Source of the DNA: Incurvaria masculella
Taxonomy: Eukaryota; Arthropoda; Insecta; Lepidoptera; Incurvariidae
Direction of reading: 5' to 3'
Assembly (NCBI GenBank): GCA_946894095.1
Contig: OX335650.1
Location: 20,992,001-21,056,000 of the forward strand
DNA length: 64,000 bases
The notes under the pieces were generated by a model. It ran no database searches. It saw only the letters and a list, made by a program, of their open reading frames with translations, and was not told the DNA's origin. The translations under genes and the position numbers were made by a program. Shown in pieces: positions 43,122 to 56,100 of the stretch (within the stretch, counting starts at the first letter, position 1; every line of letters begins with the position of its first letter).

Positions 43122-44660
43122 TTGTTATAAAAAAACCGGTATGGGTGGCTGTGCTAAGGAAACAAAGTGGCCATCCATAAATTACGTCATTCGAAATTAG
43201 GGGGGGGGGGGGGTCTGGTCAGCAGATGATGTTCATATGACATTGTAGGGGGGATTGCCAAAATTTACGTCATTCTTGGAAATACGGATGATCCAAGACC
43301 AAAGAAAAAAAACAGATACAGATATTACATAATTTAGATGTTTTTTGTTACCATTTTTCAAAATTGGAATGAAATGTTCATGCTGTCTTAGCATTACCTA
43401 CTTATGCTTCACCTTCGATTCCAGTTATCTGTGCCGTTACATGTCTTCTCCTTAAAAAATTGCAATAACAAATGCAAAAACATATTGCTTAGTCGTAAAA
43501 CGAATGTTTAACCAACTATTTAGGTTGTATCATAAAGTTAATAAAAATTACATCAGTTTTGGGTGAAAGGTGCTCTGAAAAGCCAAATACATCTTGCCTC
43601 GTGAAACCACGCTTAGCGAGGCACCATTACAGCAGATTTGTGGACTATCGCTGTGCTATTAAGCTTGTTCAAATTACGCTTGAAGTACAACCTGGGATCT
43701 TTCAAACATGGTTTGAAAAAGGCCAGCCGGCATAGTTTTTGCACAACTTCGATAAAAAATCTACAGCCTATGGGTGTCGTGGGGCATCAAAGGGCCCATA
43801 CTTTTCTTTACCAAGCTCTTTTTAATTTATGGCAAAACCTTCCTCGAGGAGCCACGAGTAAAAATAAAAGGCTAAGTGTTTGTAGGTCCTACACCGCAAT
43901 AAAATAATCACAGTTCAAGTTAGAAGGCTGTACAACCCACGGCGTGCAAGAAATCCTTTGATTTTATCCTTAGCTTATGAAATGTTTTATTCTCTCCCTT
44001 GGTGGTCCTTGTTTAATCTATTCAGGCATGTAGGTGTTTAAAAAGATAGCAAGAAATGCTTATGATGAGTCACAAAAATATTTCTCATATACAGATTTAG
44101 AATCCTGTAAGAAGATTAACAATTCAGTTTCAGTTCTAAAACGCTTGTCTTTCCTTTGGATAGCCACCTGACCTTTGAGATTAAGATGAAATGAAGCTAT
44201 GTCTTCACAAATTATTCTGAATAGTCAAGTAGCGATGGGTCATTCCGGGTCCACCCCATTCCAAAAATCCGCTTCCTCTGCTTTACTTACTCCTTTTGAC
44301 ACTGAATCCTTTTCCCATTCCCACTTCTCATTGAGTTTTAGCCATTTGGTCCTATTAATAGTCATTTCAGGCAGCTGAATAGTAATTCCACACCGCATAA
44401 TAGTAATCCGAGAAGATAACCTTACACAAAACCAGCGGTAGCACAACCTCTTTTTTGCTCATTAAAAATATTCAATGAGTACATGGATCTGATTTTTGTG
44501 TATTCTTGATGGGTTCTCGGAAGTAACATGCCTTACTTACTTAGTAATGTGCCTTAATTCCGGATGTCATTCCGGACTTGTGGAGTAGAAATAGCAACCC
44601 ATCGCTAGTTTGCAATGCTTAATGTTACCTTTAGTAGAATTCACAATATTGACTACCTCT
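43122..44660. other. Repeat-poor stretch upstream of the MGA-like main exon
   Basis: A run of about 14 G at 43201-43214 lies in a MITE-like segment (CCATCCATAAATTACGTCAT). No coding exon is supported in the rest. Confidence 0.4.
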
Positions 44661-44661
44661 A

Positions 44662-45010
44662 CAGGGTGTCGTAACGGCCAGTACATTAATTTCGCCAGCG
44701 TAATCCTCATGTTTCTCCAAATCAAAAAAGTTAATGTTTTTATTCTCTAAAGCGTCTAGTTACCGAGATTTTTTTTTTTAATTCATGTATTGTTTAGTGT
44801 AATTTGATAAGGAATGTTTGGTTTAGCTAAGGAAGATCTTTGCATGGAACCTAGATCCTCGTGGCGTATCAGGCTAAATTATCAAATTACTTTGTATGGC
44901 AAGTCTAACTTTTTATTTAGAGGATATTCAGCCAAAAGTAAGTAAACTTCTTTGTTTCAATCCTAATAATCATTTCCCAAATTTAATGTACTGCCAGTTA
45001 CGACACCCTG
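44662..45010. mobile_element. TA-flanked MITE
   Basis: CAGGGTGTCGTAAC at 44662 and GTTACGACACCCTG ending at 45010 are exact inverted ends, with TA on both sides as for Tc1/mariner targets. It ends about 120 bp before the acceptor at 45129. Confidence 0.85.
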
Positions 45011-45129
45011 TATAAGCACGTCGTTTAAATCAGAAGGTAAAACTTTAGCTGCCAGAGCTTATCAATGACGGAAGCAGTGTCCATGAGACAAACTTTGTTT
45101 TAGACCAATCAAAGTGTGGTTTGTTTCAG

Positions 45130-48100
45130 GACACAGCTGCAATGGAAAGAGAAATATCCAATGTATTTGTATCGCAAGTGCCTATTAAACGGTTTAAAGG
45201 CGATCATTTATATCATTTGCTAGATACAGAAAGTGCCCAACCAATACAACATCGGAAGCCGAATCCTGAATGCGTAAACACATCTACAAAAAAATCTAGT
45301 AAAATATATGTTTCAAGCAAAATATGTAAACGAAAAGTACGGACTGTTAGACAGATCCGAATGGAATATGAACAATATGTGTTTAATTACTTACCGCACG
45401 ATTTGGAAATGCAACACAAATATTTATTGGATAAGATTTGCCGAGGCTCCTCTAAGGAGAAACAAATCATTGAAAAGGCACAAAAGCTAATTAAATCTTA
45501 CAGTGCCATGCGGAGATCGTCTTGGCAAATGCTAATGAATATTAACCCAAATGGCGTTGCTCACCCCATGCAGTACGTCCTGTGGAAAGGGAGTACTATT
45601 AAACTTAGTGGTAGTAAGGGAGGCAACAAAAAGATTCTACACAATTTGGATCTGTCCACCAAATCAAAAGGAATGAAACTCAAAGATAATAAGAAAAATG
45701 GACTTTTGAGGAATTCCTTGGAAGTCACTTTTAAACCAGGACCGCTAACTAAAAAAGAATCTCTGGACACATCATTCCAGAAATATACATTGGGAAAAAC
45801 TGAACTTAAGCCGCTGCCTCAAGCTGGACTGCAAATTACTACTAACTTAGGAGCCCCATTGCCGCCTTATTTGTTAGGCTTCTTGCAGAATAGTAGAGAA
45901 AGAGATGGTACACTAACAAAAGAATGGATCAATTTCGCAATTTCAACGCTTCAAAATAAAAATGATGAGAATGTCGTAACTTTTAATATACCATATCAGA
46001 ATAATAAAAAACGTATACTGATACGTGATAATAACACCCATGAAATAAAATATTTTGAATCCCAGAAATCACATGCCATAAACATAGTTAAAAGTGAGAG
46101 AATTGACTTCGAAATAATTTCAGTCATACATGATTTACTGATGGCAGTTGAAGTGAATGAAATTCAGGATACACTTTTTATACACGATGATTTAAATATT
46201 GATACTGTTGAAGAAGAAAAAAGTACATGTCTAATAAAAGGAAAATCGGAAAAAAATTTTGAATTGAAAAAGTTAGATGTGACTATAATACATGTGGATG
46301 GAAACTTACCGATCGTCAATGAAATTGCATGTTCGAAGCAGTTTTGCGTTTTAGGTTGTGTTTGTCAGTCATTGCAATGTAAAATGCAATTGAAAAACCA
46401 TTGTGGACGGTTTGAATGTATGTTCGATTGTAAGTGTGATTTCAAGAATTACTGTATTAATAATAATTACTCTAAGGGGTATATATCAGGACTGATAAAT
46501 TTAGATAAAAAAATCAATAGAAATCTTGCTAAAGAAGAACAAAAGTTTCACCAGACTGTAGTATTCACAGAAGGAAAGAGCATAGTGATATCTTCAAAGC
46601 GTCGAAACCCACGAATGACAAAAAAATATTCAGAGTACCTTAATTCCATTTTTGATAAGCCACAAGAACAGGACAAGGAACTATTAATCAACCTTCCTAG
46701 ATTGCAATGTTCCAATATTGAAGCTTGGTGCATGGTACATGAGCTCTACAGGTGTTTTTGCAGAGGAAAGTATTTGACTAATCTAAGTGGTAGTCTTTTC
46801 TGTACCAATGAGGAATGTAAAAAATCTCCCTTATCTGAAGAAAACCCTGTTATTGAAGACACAACAAAATTCTCATCCTTGGCTTCCCAAGAATATGTTG
46901 ACGAAATAATAGACGTTGTGTCTGATGTACCATCAATGGTCACTTCAAAGATTAATCCAAATTACGAAGAGAATGCACACTTGGTTCAAAATCATGTAAT
47001 TCAGCAAGAACATCGACAACCAGAAGAATGTATTTCAAATATTGAGTGTGCAAGAACGAATCCTTACTCAGGTAATAGAATACGTACTGTTAATGAAGGC
47101 ACAAAAGATAATGTAACACATGATGACCAAAATGTGAGAAAAATAATTTCTCTTAATGCCACAAATCAGTCCCCACACGATGACAAAAATGCGGGGAAAA
47201 CAATCTCTCTTAACAGAACAAATGAATCCACACACAATGTCGAAATTGAGGAAAAAAGCGTTTCTATTAACACAATAAATGAATCTGTATTTAATGCCAA
47301 AAATTTGAGAAAAAATATTCCTTTAAAAACAAGACCTGAGCCTGCGCACAATAACGAACATCTGAAGAAAACAGTTTCTCCTACCACAACAAATGAATCC
47401 ACGCAAAATGCCGAAAATGTAAGAAAACCAGTTTATATTAACACAGAAAATCAATCCCCAGTACGAACAAAGAAAATAGTGTTTGGATTGTGGCTTGAAC
47501 GGCATTATAAACATTTAAAAGAACGCATGGCAGCTGGTTTACCAATTATTTTATTGAAACCTACTCCAAGGAGGATTTCACTTTTCCCATGGCTTGAATT
47601 GCTAAAACGATATCAACTAAAAAGCAATTATTTTCTTGTGAATAAAACTGTTCCTCACCGGGTGTTTATCTCTGTCAATCCTTCTCACAGAGAATTTAAG
47701 AATTGCATGAACCTTAGTGATGTTACATTCGATGATTTATCCAATTATCCCGAATTTGTGAGACATTTTGTGATGAATACTGATCTGAAAGATAATTTTG
47801 CACTGCTGAGAGGCTCTAGCAATTACTGGGAAGTGCTTGGAATTGTAGCAAAAAACAGCAACTTATCTATTACACCGCTGCAAACACCTATTGATGCTGA
47901 AATCACTTCGCCAGAGTCCACTGTCACAGAATCCGGAATGCTTGGACTAGATACCATGAGCGAATCTATGCAGTCATCAGAATACGCATTGGTTTCTGAA
48001 GCTAGTGAAATGGCTTTAACAAGTTTGTCTTCAGCTCCTAAAAAAGTGTCCGCAACATGTGGTGATTTAATGGAGCCAATTGTAAAGAAACCTCACAGGC

Positions 48101-50129
48101 CTGTAGTAATTAAAAAATCAAGCAGTCGTCAAGAAGCAACGAATGCACAAAAAAATAAGGAAAGATCCTCGAAATCTTCCAGCATCTTAAAATTGGTCGG
48201 CGATACTAGTGTCAAACGAAAAGTTTCTAAAACAGATTTAAAAACAAGATCTGCGCATAGGCCTATCAAAATACATAAGTCACCACTTTTCAGAAACAGA
48301 AAACAAAAATATTCAGACCGCCAAGGTAAACCAGAACTTTCTCACGGCAAAGTAGTAAAAGTGAAGACAGTGGGTGCTTCTAAAAGAAAACAAACTTTTT
48401 GCATCAGTGATCCTAAAGATTCTATTTCAGAAGAAATATCTATTGGTGACTTAAGCATCAAAAATAATAAAGAAGAAGTCCATAGTAAATCTAGATGGTT
48501 TGTCATGGCAATAGAAAATGATTTCCTGCATCTTAAATTTTTCAAGAAAAAGTTGTTTGTTAAACAGACAAATATAACACATGCAATTGAACTTGCACGT
48601 GCTTCAGGACAAACTGTCATCCTTCCGCTCTCTAAAATGTATACAAGTGGTGTTCAATTTGGAATTTATGCAACCCCGGTGATGGATAAAGACTGTGTGC
48701 TTATCGGGCCCTATGAAATAAATGAGGATCTGGGTATAGAAACTGTCAAAGATCCCAATTGTTCTTTATTAAACAAAAAAACTAGAGGAGTTTGGCTTGT
48801 TACAAAAAAAGTAGACAATTCCGATGTTCTTGAAAACCCACTTTCATATTTATCGCAATCTTCTGATGATTCAAAAGAAGTAACAAAAGGTAATTTGGGA
48901 GTGTTGGAAACCTTGCGAATCGGTAAGCAAGCTCAAGATCTAGAAGAAAGTATTGTGATAAACAAAATTGCCAAAAATGACTTTTTGTCATTATCTGAAT
49001 CAACAATGGGCATGGCGCATACTATATTGAAACAAAAAGAAAACTTATTAAATGCGACGCATAATGAGCTGGTTCAGAAAATAAATGTCCGGGAAGATGC
49101 TAACAGTACAAAAACATTTTCAAAAAAAGAAAAACTTTTCAATAATGCCAATATAGACGACTTTCAAGTAAAAGAAGGAATAGCTTACATCAGTTTAAAT
49201 AAAACTGAAAAAAATCTAAATACCAATGAAATTGATAAAATGAATGATATTGAGGGAAATAAGATTACTTGTAGTGAAGATGATTTTTTAGAAATGGAAG
49301 TATTAACTGAACATTCAAAAAGTTACACCGGCGAACCGAAGCATGAAGTAAATTCACATGTTTCTGCTAATGCAGAGAATGCTAAATCTCAGAAATTTTC
49401 AAAAGGAGGAAGAATCAAACAGAGTAATTATGTTAACCATGGCGGTGTTACATTGAAGACAAATGTTGTGAAGCCTGCTAAAGTTGTTAAGCCAATCTGT
49501 ATCAAACGAAATAATAGTTTTTATAATTTAAATTCGAACAACTTACTTAGACCATTTTCATTACTTAAGCCCTTTGATGGTAATGCTGCCACAGTTGTGC
49601 AACCAAGCAACTCAGCGCAAATTGTACGACCTCCAACCCTTCAATGTCTACCCATCATTACTAATGTAGGTAGTCTTGCACCACTTTCTTCCTTAAATTT
49701 CAAAAGCATTTTGAAGGCTTCAGAAGATTCAGCAAACGGCGAAAATAAAAATGAAAAAACGCCTTCCAGCCCTGCCAAAATATTTACTATTCTTAAACCG
49801 GATCAAATTAACAAAAAATCATTGCAGTGTCAATATAATGAAGGCATAGGAGAAGATGAAGAACATTTGATAGAAGGTGAACTGACTGATTCTAAGAGTA
49901 ACAGCAGCAGTGAAGTTTATGTGCTGTCAGATGATGAACTATCTGATGTCCAGCCAATTACAACAAAACCAAACTTGAACACAGATGTATTGATTGAATG
50001 CATTAATCTGAGAAAGCTAGGATGTCTGTGGGGCCGGCGCAATTCCGAAGGCAAGATCAGCTTCAAGTTGCCAGGCTTCAAATATTCAGCATATTATACT
50101 GAAGATGAAGCATCTAACAAAATTAACCA
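45130..50129 (+). CDS. MGA-like gene, 5-kb main exon
   Basis: Acceptor TTTGTTTCAG ends at 45129; donor GTAAGT starts at 50130. The frame is open across the whole exon. The first in-exon ATG is 45142 (MEREISNVFVSQV). The twelve bases before it (GAC ACA GCT GCA) are also in frame, so an ATG at the end of an upstream exon could add five residues. It ends two bases into a codon. Confidence 0.92.
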
Positions 50130-53100
50130 GTAAGTATAAAATGTTTAAAGTAATTCAAATTCAGTACTTATCTGTACTCGTATGTCTATTTTCCTCTATT
50201 AGTTGCACACACAATTCTGAATTCTTCATTATGCAATATCACATTGGACCACAGATGAAGAACTAATTAGAAACTTCAGCAACAGTACTTATCATAGATA
50301 TTTGTTCAAGGATATTACAATACATTATATTATCGGTTACAATGCTGCCGCCGTTACTGAATGCTGAGAATGTCATAGTTTGAGAGCATCACAATATATC
50401 TATAAATCTGCAATACTTTATTGCTATATCGGCTAAAGATCTATGCTAAAGATATATGTGCAGGGGGCAATATCGACATGGGAGTATGCACAGAGCTATG
50501 TGGTGAGGGATAATTGTCATTGGAGTATATGCTGAGTTACATAGGGGTCAGATGGACTCACTGGCGTAGCCATGATTTGGTTATGGAGGTTGCATATGAG
50601 GGCCAGCTGGATTTTTCTCAATATTTGGATTTTCTGGAGGGCGCTGAGTATTCCAGGGGAGGCATTGCCTACCCCACCTCCTACCTGGCTACGCCGGTAG
50701 CGGACCGCTCTTAATTTTTTCTTAAATAGTTAATGAGGCATTTGGTTTGTTCAAATAAGGAAACTAAGTAAATATACTTTTTCGTACTAAGCATGTATGT
50801 CGCTTATTCCAAGGAATGTGACATGTATGTTTGTATAATCGACCGTGTAGCAAGGACACATTCATTAAAGAAAGAGCCCAGTAAAAAGAACTACTTTACG
50901 AATATACTGCAAGGCTGGACCCGAACCAGCAAAACATACCATTCGCGGGTATTGCGTCTACCAATTTCGCCACCGGCTGTTTACCCATAATTTTGAATTC
51001 TCCTACTGTCCCTCCTCCCGTAATGAATGCCTCCTACTAACACAGCGTTTAAGATTATACCTACATACATTTATTTAACGCTTCATCTGCGTTGCGGACA
51101 TTGACTGCAAATATTGAACACTCAAACATATTAGAAATGTGTCCTTGCTTCACGGTCGATTTTACATACATGTCACATTCCTTGGAATAAGCGACGTACC
51201 TGCTTAGTACGAAAAAGTATATTTACGTAAGTCAACCTAGGACTGGCTCTAGCGTCTGATGCCAAATACGATTTTGGTGATGACGGCAATATGTTTGAGT
51301 GTTCAATCTTTGCAGTCAATGTCCGCAACGCAGATGAAGCGTTAAATAAATGTATGTAGGTATAATCTTAAACACTGTGTTAGTAGGAGGCATTTATTAC
51401 GGGAGGAGGGACAGTAGGAGAATTCAAAATTATGGGTATACAGCCGGTGGCGAAATTGGTAGACGCAATACCCGCGAATGGTATGTTTTGCTGGTTCGGG
51501 ACCAGCCTTGCAGTATATTCGTAAAGTAGTTCTTTTTACTGGGCTCTTTAATTAATGTGTCCTTGCTTCACGGTCGATTATACATACATACATGTCACAT
51601 TCCAAGGAAACTAAATTAAATAAAACCCATTACTTGGGAAAATGATCGAAGGAGCCGTGATTGCCTCGAACGTAGAAATTGAACTAATTTCAATGTTTCT
51701 CTATCTGCGACTGGGTTTGTATATGAATTTAATCTAGACAAACCTAGGTTGACTTAAATCAAATATACTGTTTCGTACTTGGCAAGTGTGTCCAAGTATG
51801 AGCGGCTCTTGGCCTAATAGCGCGGGGACTTGCCTAGCATACCAAAGGTCTGGGTTAAAATCCTAACCACATTCATGCACCACTTTCATTCTCTTTCAGA
51901 GTTTGATAAGTGTATTTCATCACAAATGAGAACTGCTCTATGGTTCGGAATCCATATAAAACTTTAGGTCTTATTCCCTTACTAGGTGGTAGGGTTTTAA
52001 GCCCTTGGCCCTAAGCATAACATTGGATGTAAATCTGTCATTGTATATTGCATGACGAATCGGCAATGAAAAACCATTCTTTCCAACCGGTTCAATGTAG
52101 CCTTGCTCATAACGCGAATGTTCTGGCATGGAACATAATTCCTTCGGGAATGTGGTGTATTGGGTTAATATGACTGTAGTTGTTTGGTATTAGCCATCCA
52201 TGCCAGGTTGCTCAAAAAACTGTCCCTTTTAATATTCAACAAATTGATATGCCTTTAGAATCGTCCATGAATCATTAATGAAAAGAAAGATGTAAAAAGA
52301 ACTATTTTATTTATTTCATTTATTTATTTATTTCGTATGAGTATAGTGTAAAGATGAACTCAACCAGCAAACAAACATTTCGCAGACAGTGCGTCTACCA
52401 ATTCTGCTAACTGCTTTGCAATCATAACATAGAATGCTCCTATAGTGTCTTCGACAATAATCAATGCCTCCTGCTAACCCAACCTGTTAATAATAAACCC
52501 AGATCATCATCTGAATAGTTATACAATGTTTTGTCCTTTGCATTGACATGTAGTTTCGAATTAGAGAGAAAGGGACATAACATTATATAACTATTTAGAC
52601 GATGATCTAGGTTTAGTAGTAACGGGGGTGTTTAAGATTTTATGCAAAGAGTAGTATTCAGAGTGGACGGACCAACTTTTATATGGGGATTATCGTCGGA
52701 CAACGACGTCTTATTCGACCAAGAGCCATCTAGCATGGTACGAAATGCAACTAAAAGTCAGATTGAATCACTCTATTCCTGTTCACCTGGAGAGTTAATG
52801 TAACATGGTAACGCGCCCTGGTAATTTTTTAATACGTATCATATTAATTAAATTAAGAGACATACTTGCTAAGTAAGAAAAAATTATACTTTGAATAATA
52901 AAATACATTTGTTTCCAAATTTATTTTTTTTATTTTCACAATACACAAGGTATAAGGTATATTATCTACAATAAGAGCAAAAAGACATGACTTTCTTTAG
53001 ATGTCGTTCAGTGCTTTCTGTAAACAAGAATGTAACACAATTAAATGAAAATACTACCATTTACTTATATCTGTATGTGCTATAGCAAAATGTACCTCAG

Positions 53101-56100
53101 AAATTTGTATGTAATTCATACAGGTGAATATTTCAAGTGGGCCTTCATGGCCAAATCCGGAATTACAAGGGCAAAAAATGGGGACGATTTTGATTAAAAC
53201 GATTTTTTTTTATTAGTGAAGGCACTGGTATTACTTGTATGAATGCTTAAAAAATATGAACAATTTTAATAAAAATCAACATTTTCATTTAGTTTTCCGT
53301 TAAACATTGCTGCGTGCGTTATTTTTCTCAAAATTAACGAGTTCCATTCACGGATAGATTTTTTTTTATCGGATTTGCAGTTTAAATTTTTATTAAAATC
53401 GGCCCCATAACTCTTTTGGGTGTTTTTTAGGGTTCCGTACCCAAAGGGTGAAAACGGAACCCTATTACTAAGCCACCGCTGTCCGTCCGTCCGTCCGTCC
53501 GTCCGTCCGTCCGTCCGTCCGTCCGTCCGTCCGTCTGTCCGTCTGTCCGTCTGTCACAGGGCTGTATCTCAGTAACCGTAACAGGTAGACAGCTGAAATT
53601 TTCACAGAGTGTGTATTTATTTTGCCGCTATAACAACAAATAGGTAAGATTAAAAAATAATTAAAATGAAAGGGGGCTCCCATACAAAAAACGTGTTTTT
53701 TTTTTGTTTTTTATACGATGGTACGGAACCCTTCGTGTGCGAGTCCGACTCGCACTTGGCCGGTTTTTGGTATTATAGTTTCGGATTTGGCAATGAAGGC
53801 ACAAATGAAACATACACCCGTATATTGATTGAGCAGTTTTGCTGTTTACAAATAATTGTTAAGTATCATCAAGTTCACTGTACGCAACAGATCTGATTAG
53901 TATAATTTGATGAATATTTTTTTTAACATTGCAGAGTGTTATCCATAAAACGAATAGTGCCCAAGTCACTTAAACTTAAGTGGAGAGAGGTCGACCCATG
54001 CACTGGAGACCAGACAATGTTGGACTGGAACCATCTGGAACGTTACGTCGTAAGTTTTTTTGTCATTTATCGCTACTTGCTTCTAATTGATGTCAATCTA
54101 AGCTATCAATCATTTCACCGAGAGCTGCTGGATAAAACAGAATATGGATAGAGAGAGAGGTCGAGAGAGGGACTTAGTATTCTCTGTGTCCTATAAACAG
54201 TCATTACCAACACCAAATTTAACTGTGGGTTCAGGCATGAAAGATGGTCGAAGCGGCAATGAAAAAGGTCCTTGTTTTCTATCCAGTTCATGTACCTGTG
54301 CAATATAAGGAAGATCATGGCTTAGCACCTAGTTCCTATGTGGTGTGTTATATTATGACACTAGATGACATTGGCCATTCATGTTGTTTTACATAACAAA
54401 GTAAACATCTGTGTTTTCCATCTAGTTCAATGTTCCAATTTTAATTTTTTTTTATGTGACTGGACATGGATGGCTAATACAACACCTTCTGCCAGGACCT
54501 TATATTGCACGGCTACATTGAACTGGATGGAAAACACGGACAATTTTCATTGCCGCTTCGACCATCGTTCATCCAATCGATGGTACCAACCCGGGCGGGA
54601 TTTACCCTACCACCTAGTAAGTAAGGAAGGGGACCTACAGTTTAACGTGGAATCCGAACCACGGCCAGCCTATCTCCACGGTCGAATGGTCACCCATCCG
54701 AGACCAGACCGGACCCAGCGTTGCTTAACTTCGGAGAGCGATCGCCGAAGTGTCGCGCCACTGGGCCATTGAGGTGTGTTGGGCTTATATTATGACACTA
54801 GATGACATTAGCCATCCATGTTCTTTTAAATAACAAAGTAAACATCGGTGTTTTCAATCTAGTTCAATGTAGCCATTTTCATAAAGGGAATGTCTTGGCA
54901 TGACACCCTGTATATCATAACAGTAGGTGTGGTAGCAGCCAACTATGTTCTGCTCGATAAAAATAATGTTTTTATGGAGGGCTCAATGTCACTTTAACGT
55001 GTAATTATATAAAAAAATATGTAAGCTTATCCCTATCTTTTTTTTCAGATGGTATCAAAGGATGGATTTAATAACGCATCAGTAAAGTCAGATCAGATAA
55101 ACTCAACTCTAAACAATGTGAGTCAATTGCTGATTACAACAAGATTTTTTTTGTAGGTTAGTGGGGTCATTTGCAACCTCATTTGCAGACCTTTTATCAT
55201 AATGTCACGTGGTATTGAAAGACGATTTACTTTCTTCTTTATTTTTGAAAATCATCAAAATCCCAGCTTTAAGCTCTTGTAACTGTTTTATTTATCACCA
55301 CGAATTAAATTGTACCTACAAACATTTCTTGTCCATCGATGTGCCGAACACCCTGATATTCAGGTTTTTGGACCTGAGTGGTCAGTCTGAGTTCTCACCT
55401 AAATTGGCGTTTACGGCAAACCGATCGACTGGCGTTTTCTCCAAACTCCATACAAGTTTTTACTAGATATCCTGTGGTTTTACTACTTCAAGCCGTCAAA
55501 GTCAAACGCGACTTCCGATTTGTATGAAAACGTGGAGTGGACGTAAACGGCAACGTCGACGTATTTACGGCAACGTTGAGTAAGCTGTCAAATCAAGCTC
55601 GGACTCGCAAATGTTAGTTCGCTTAACACCTGCTGCGCGCGCTCTTCAATTTCTCCATACGTTTGCCGTACCGCCAAATTGGGTGACAACTTAGACTACC
55701 GGCTCTGTATATCAGGGTGTTCGGCAACTCATAGCTTGGAGGGCCGATAGGCCAGATCAGGACTGACCAGACTGTCACAATATGATCTCAATAAAGAAAA
55801 TTCGTTCATTTTCGAGATTATTGGCATTTTTATAAATTTTGTGAAATCTTCAACCTAGATCAGTTTATCGAGTGCCACAGGTACAAAATTCCATATTCAA
55901 CCCTGTATAGCCTTGCTGATCGCACATCCAAAGGAATAGTACTACATCGTAAATAAAATAAATTAATATAGAGATAGATAATGATGCAGTTTGATGAGTT
56001 AGAATGAGATAGGTCGTGTTTTTATGCAACCTGACATGGATGGTTAATACCGCACTATGTATATACCGCGTAATACCCACGTTATGATATTAGCCCAATA

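Noticed and set aside
51440..51515. True tRNA-Leu gene
   Set aside because: The A- and B-box parts are good, but the acceptor stem does not pair and the unit is repeated with flanks, so it is a tRNA-derived repeat.
53479..53535. (GTCC)n as an independent CRISPR-like or satellite array
   Set aside because: It is a simple tetranucleotide run inside a known interspersed repeat, seen shorter in the other copies.
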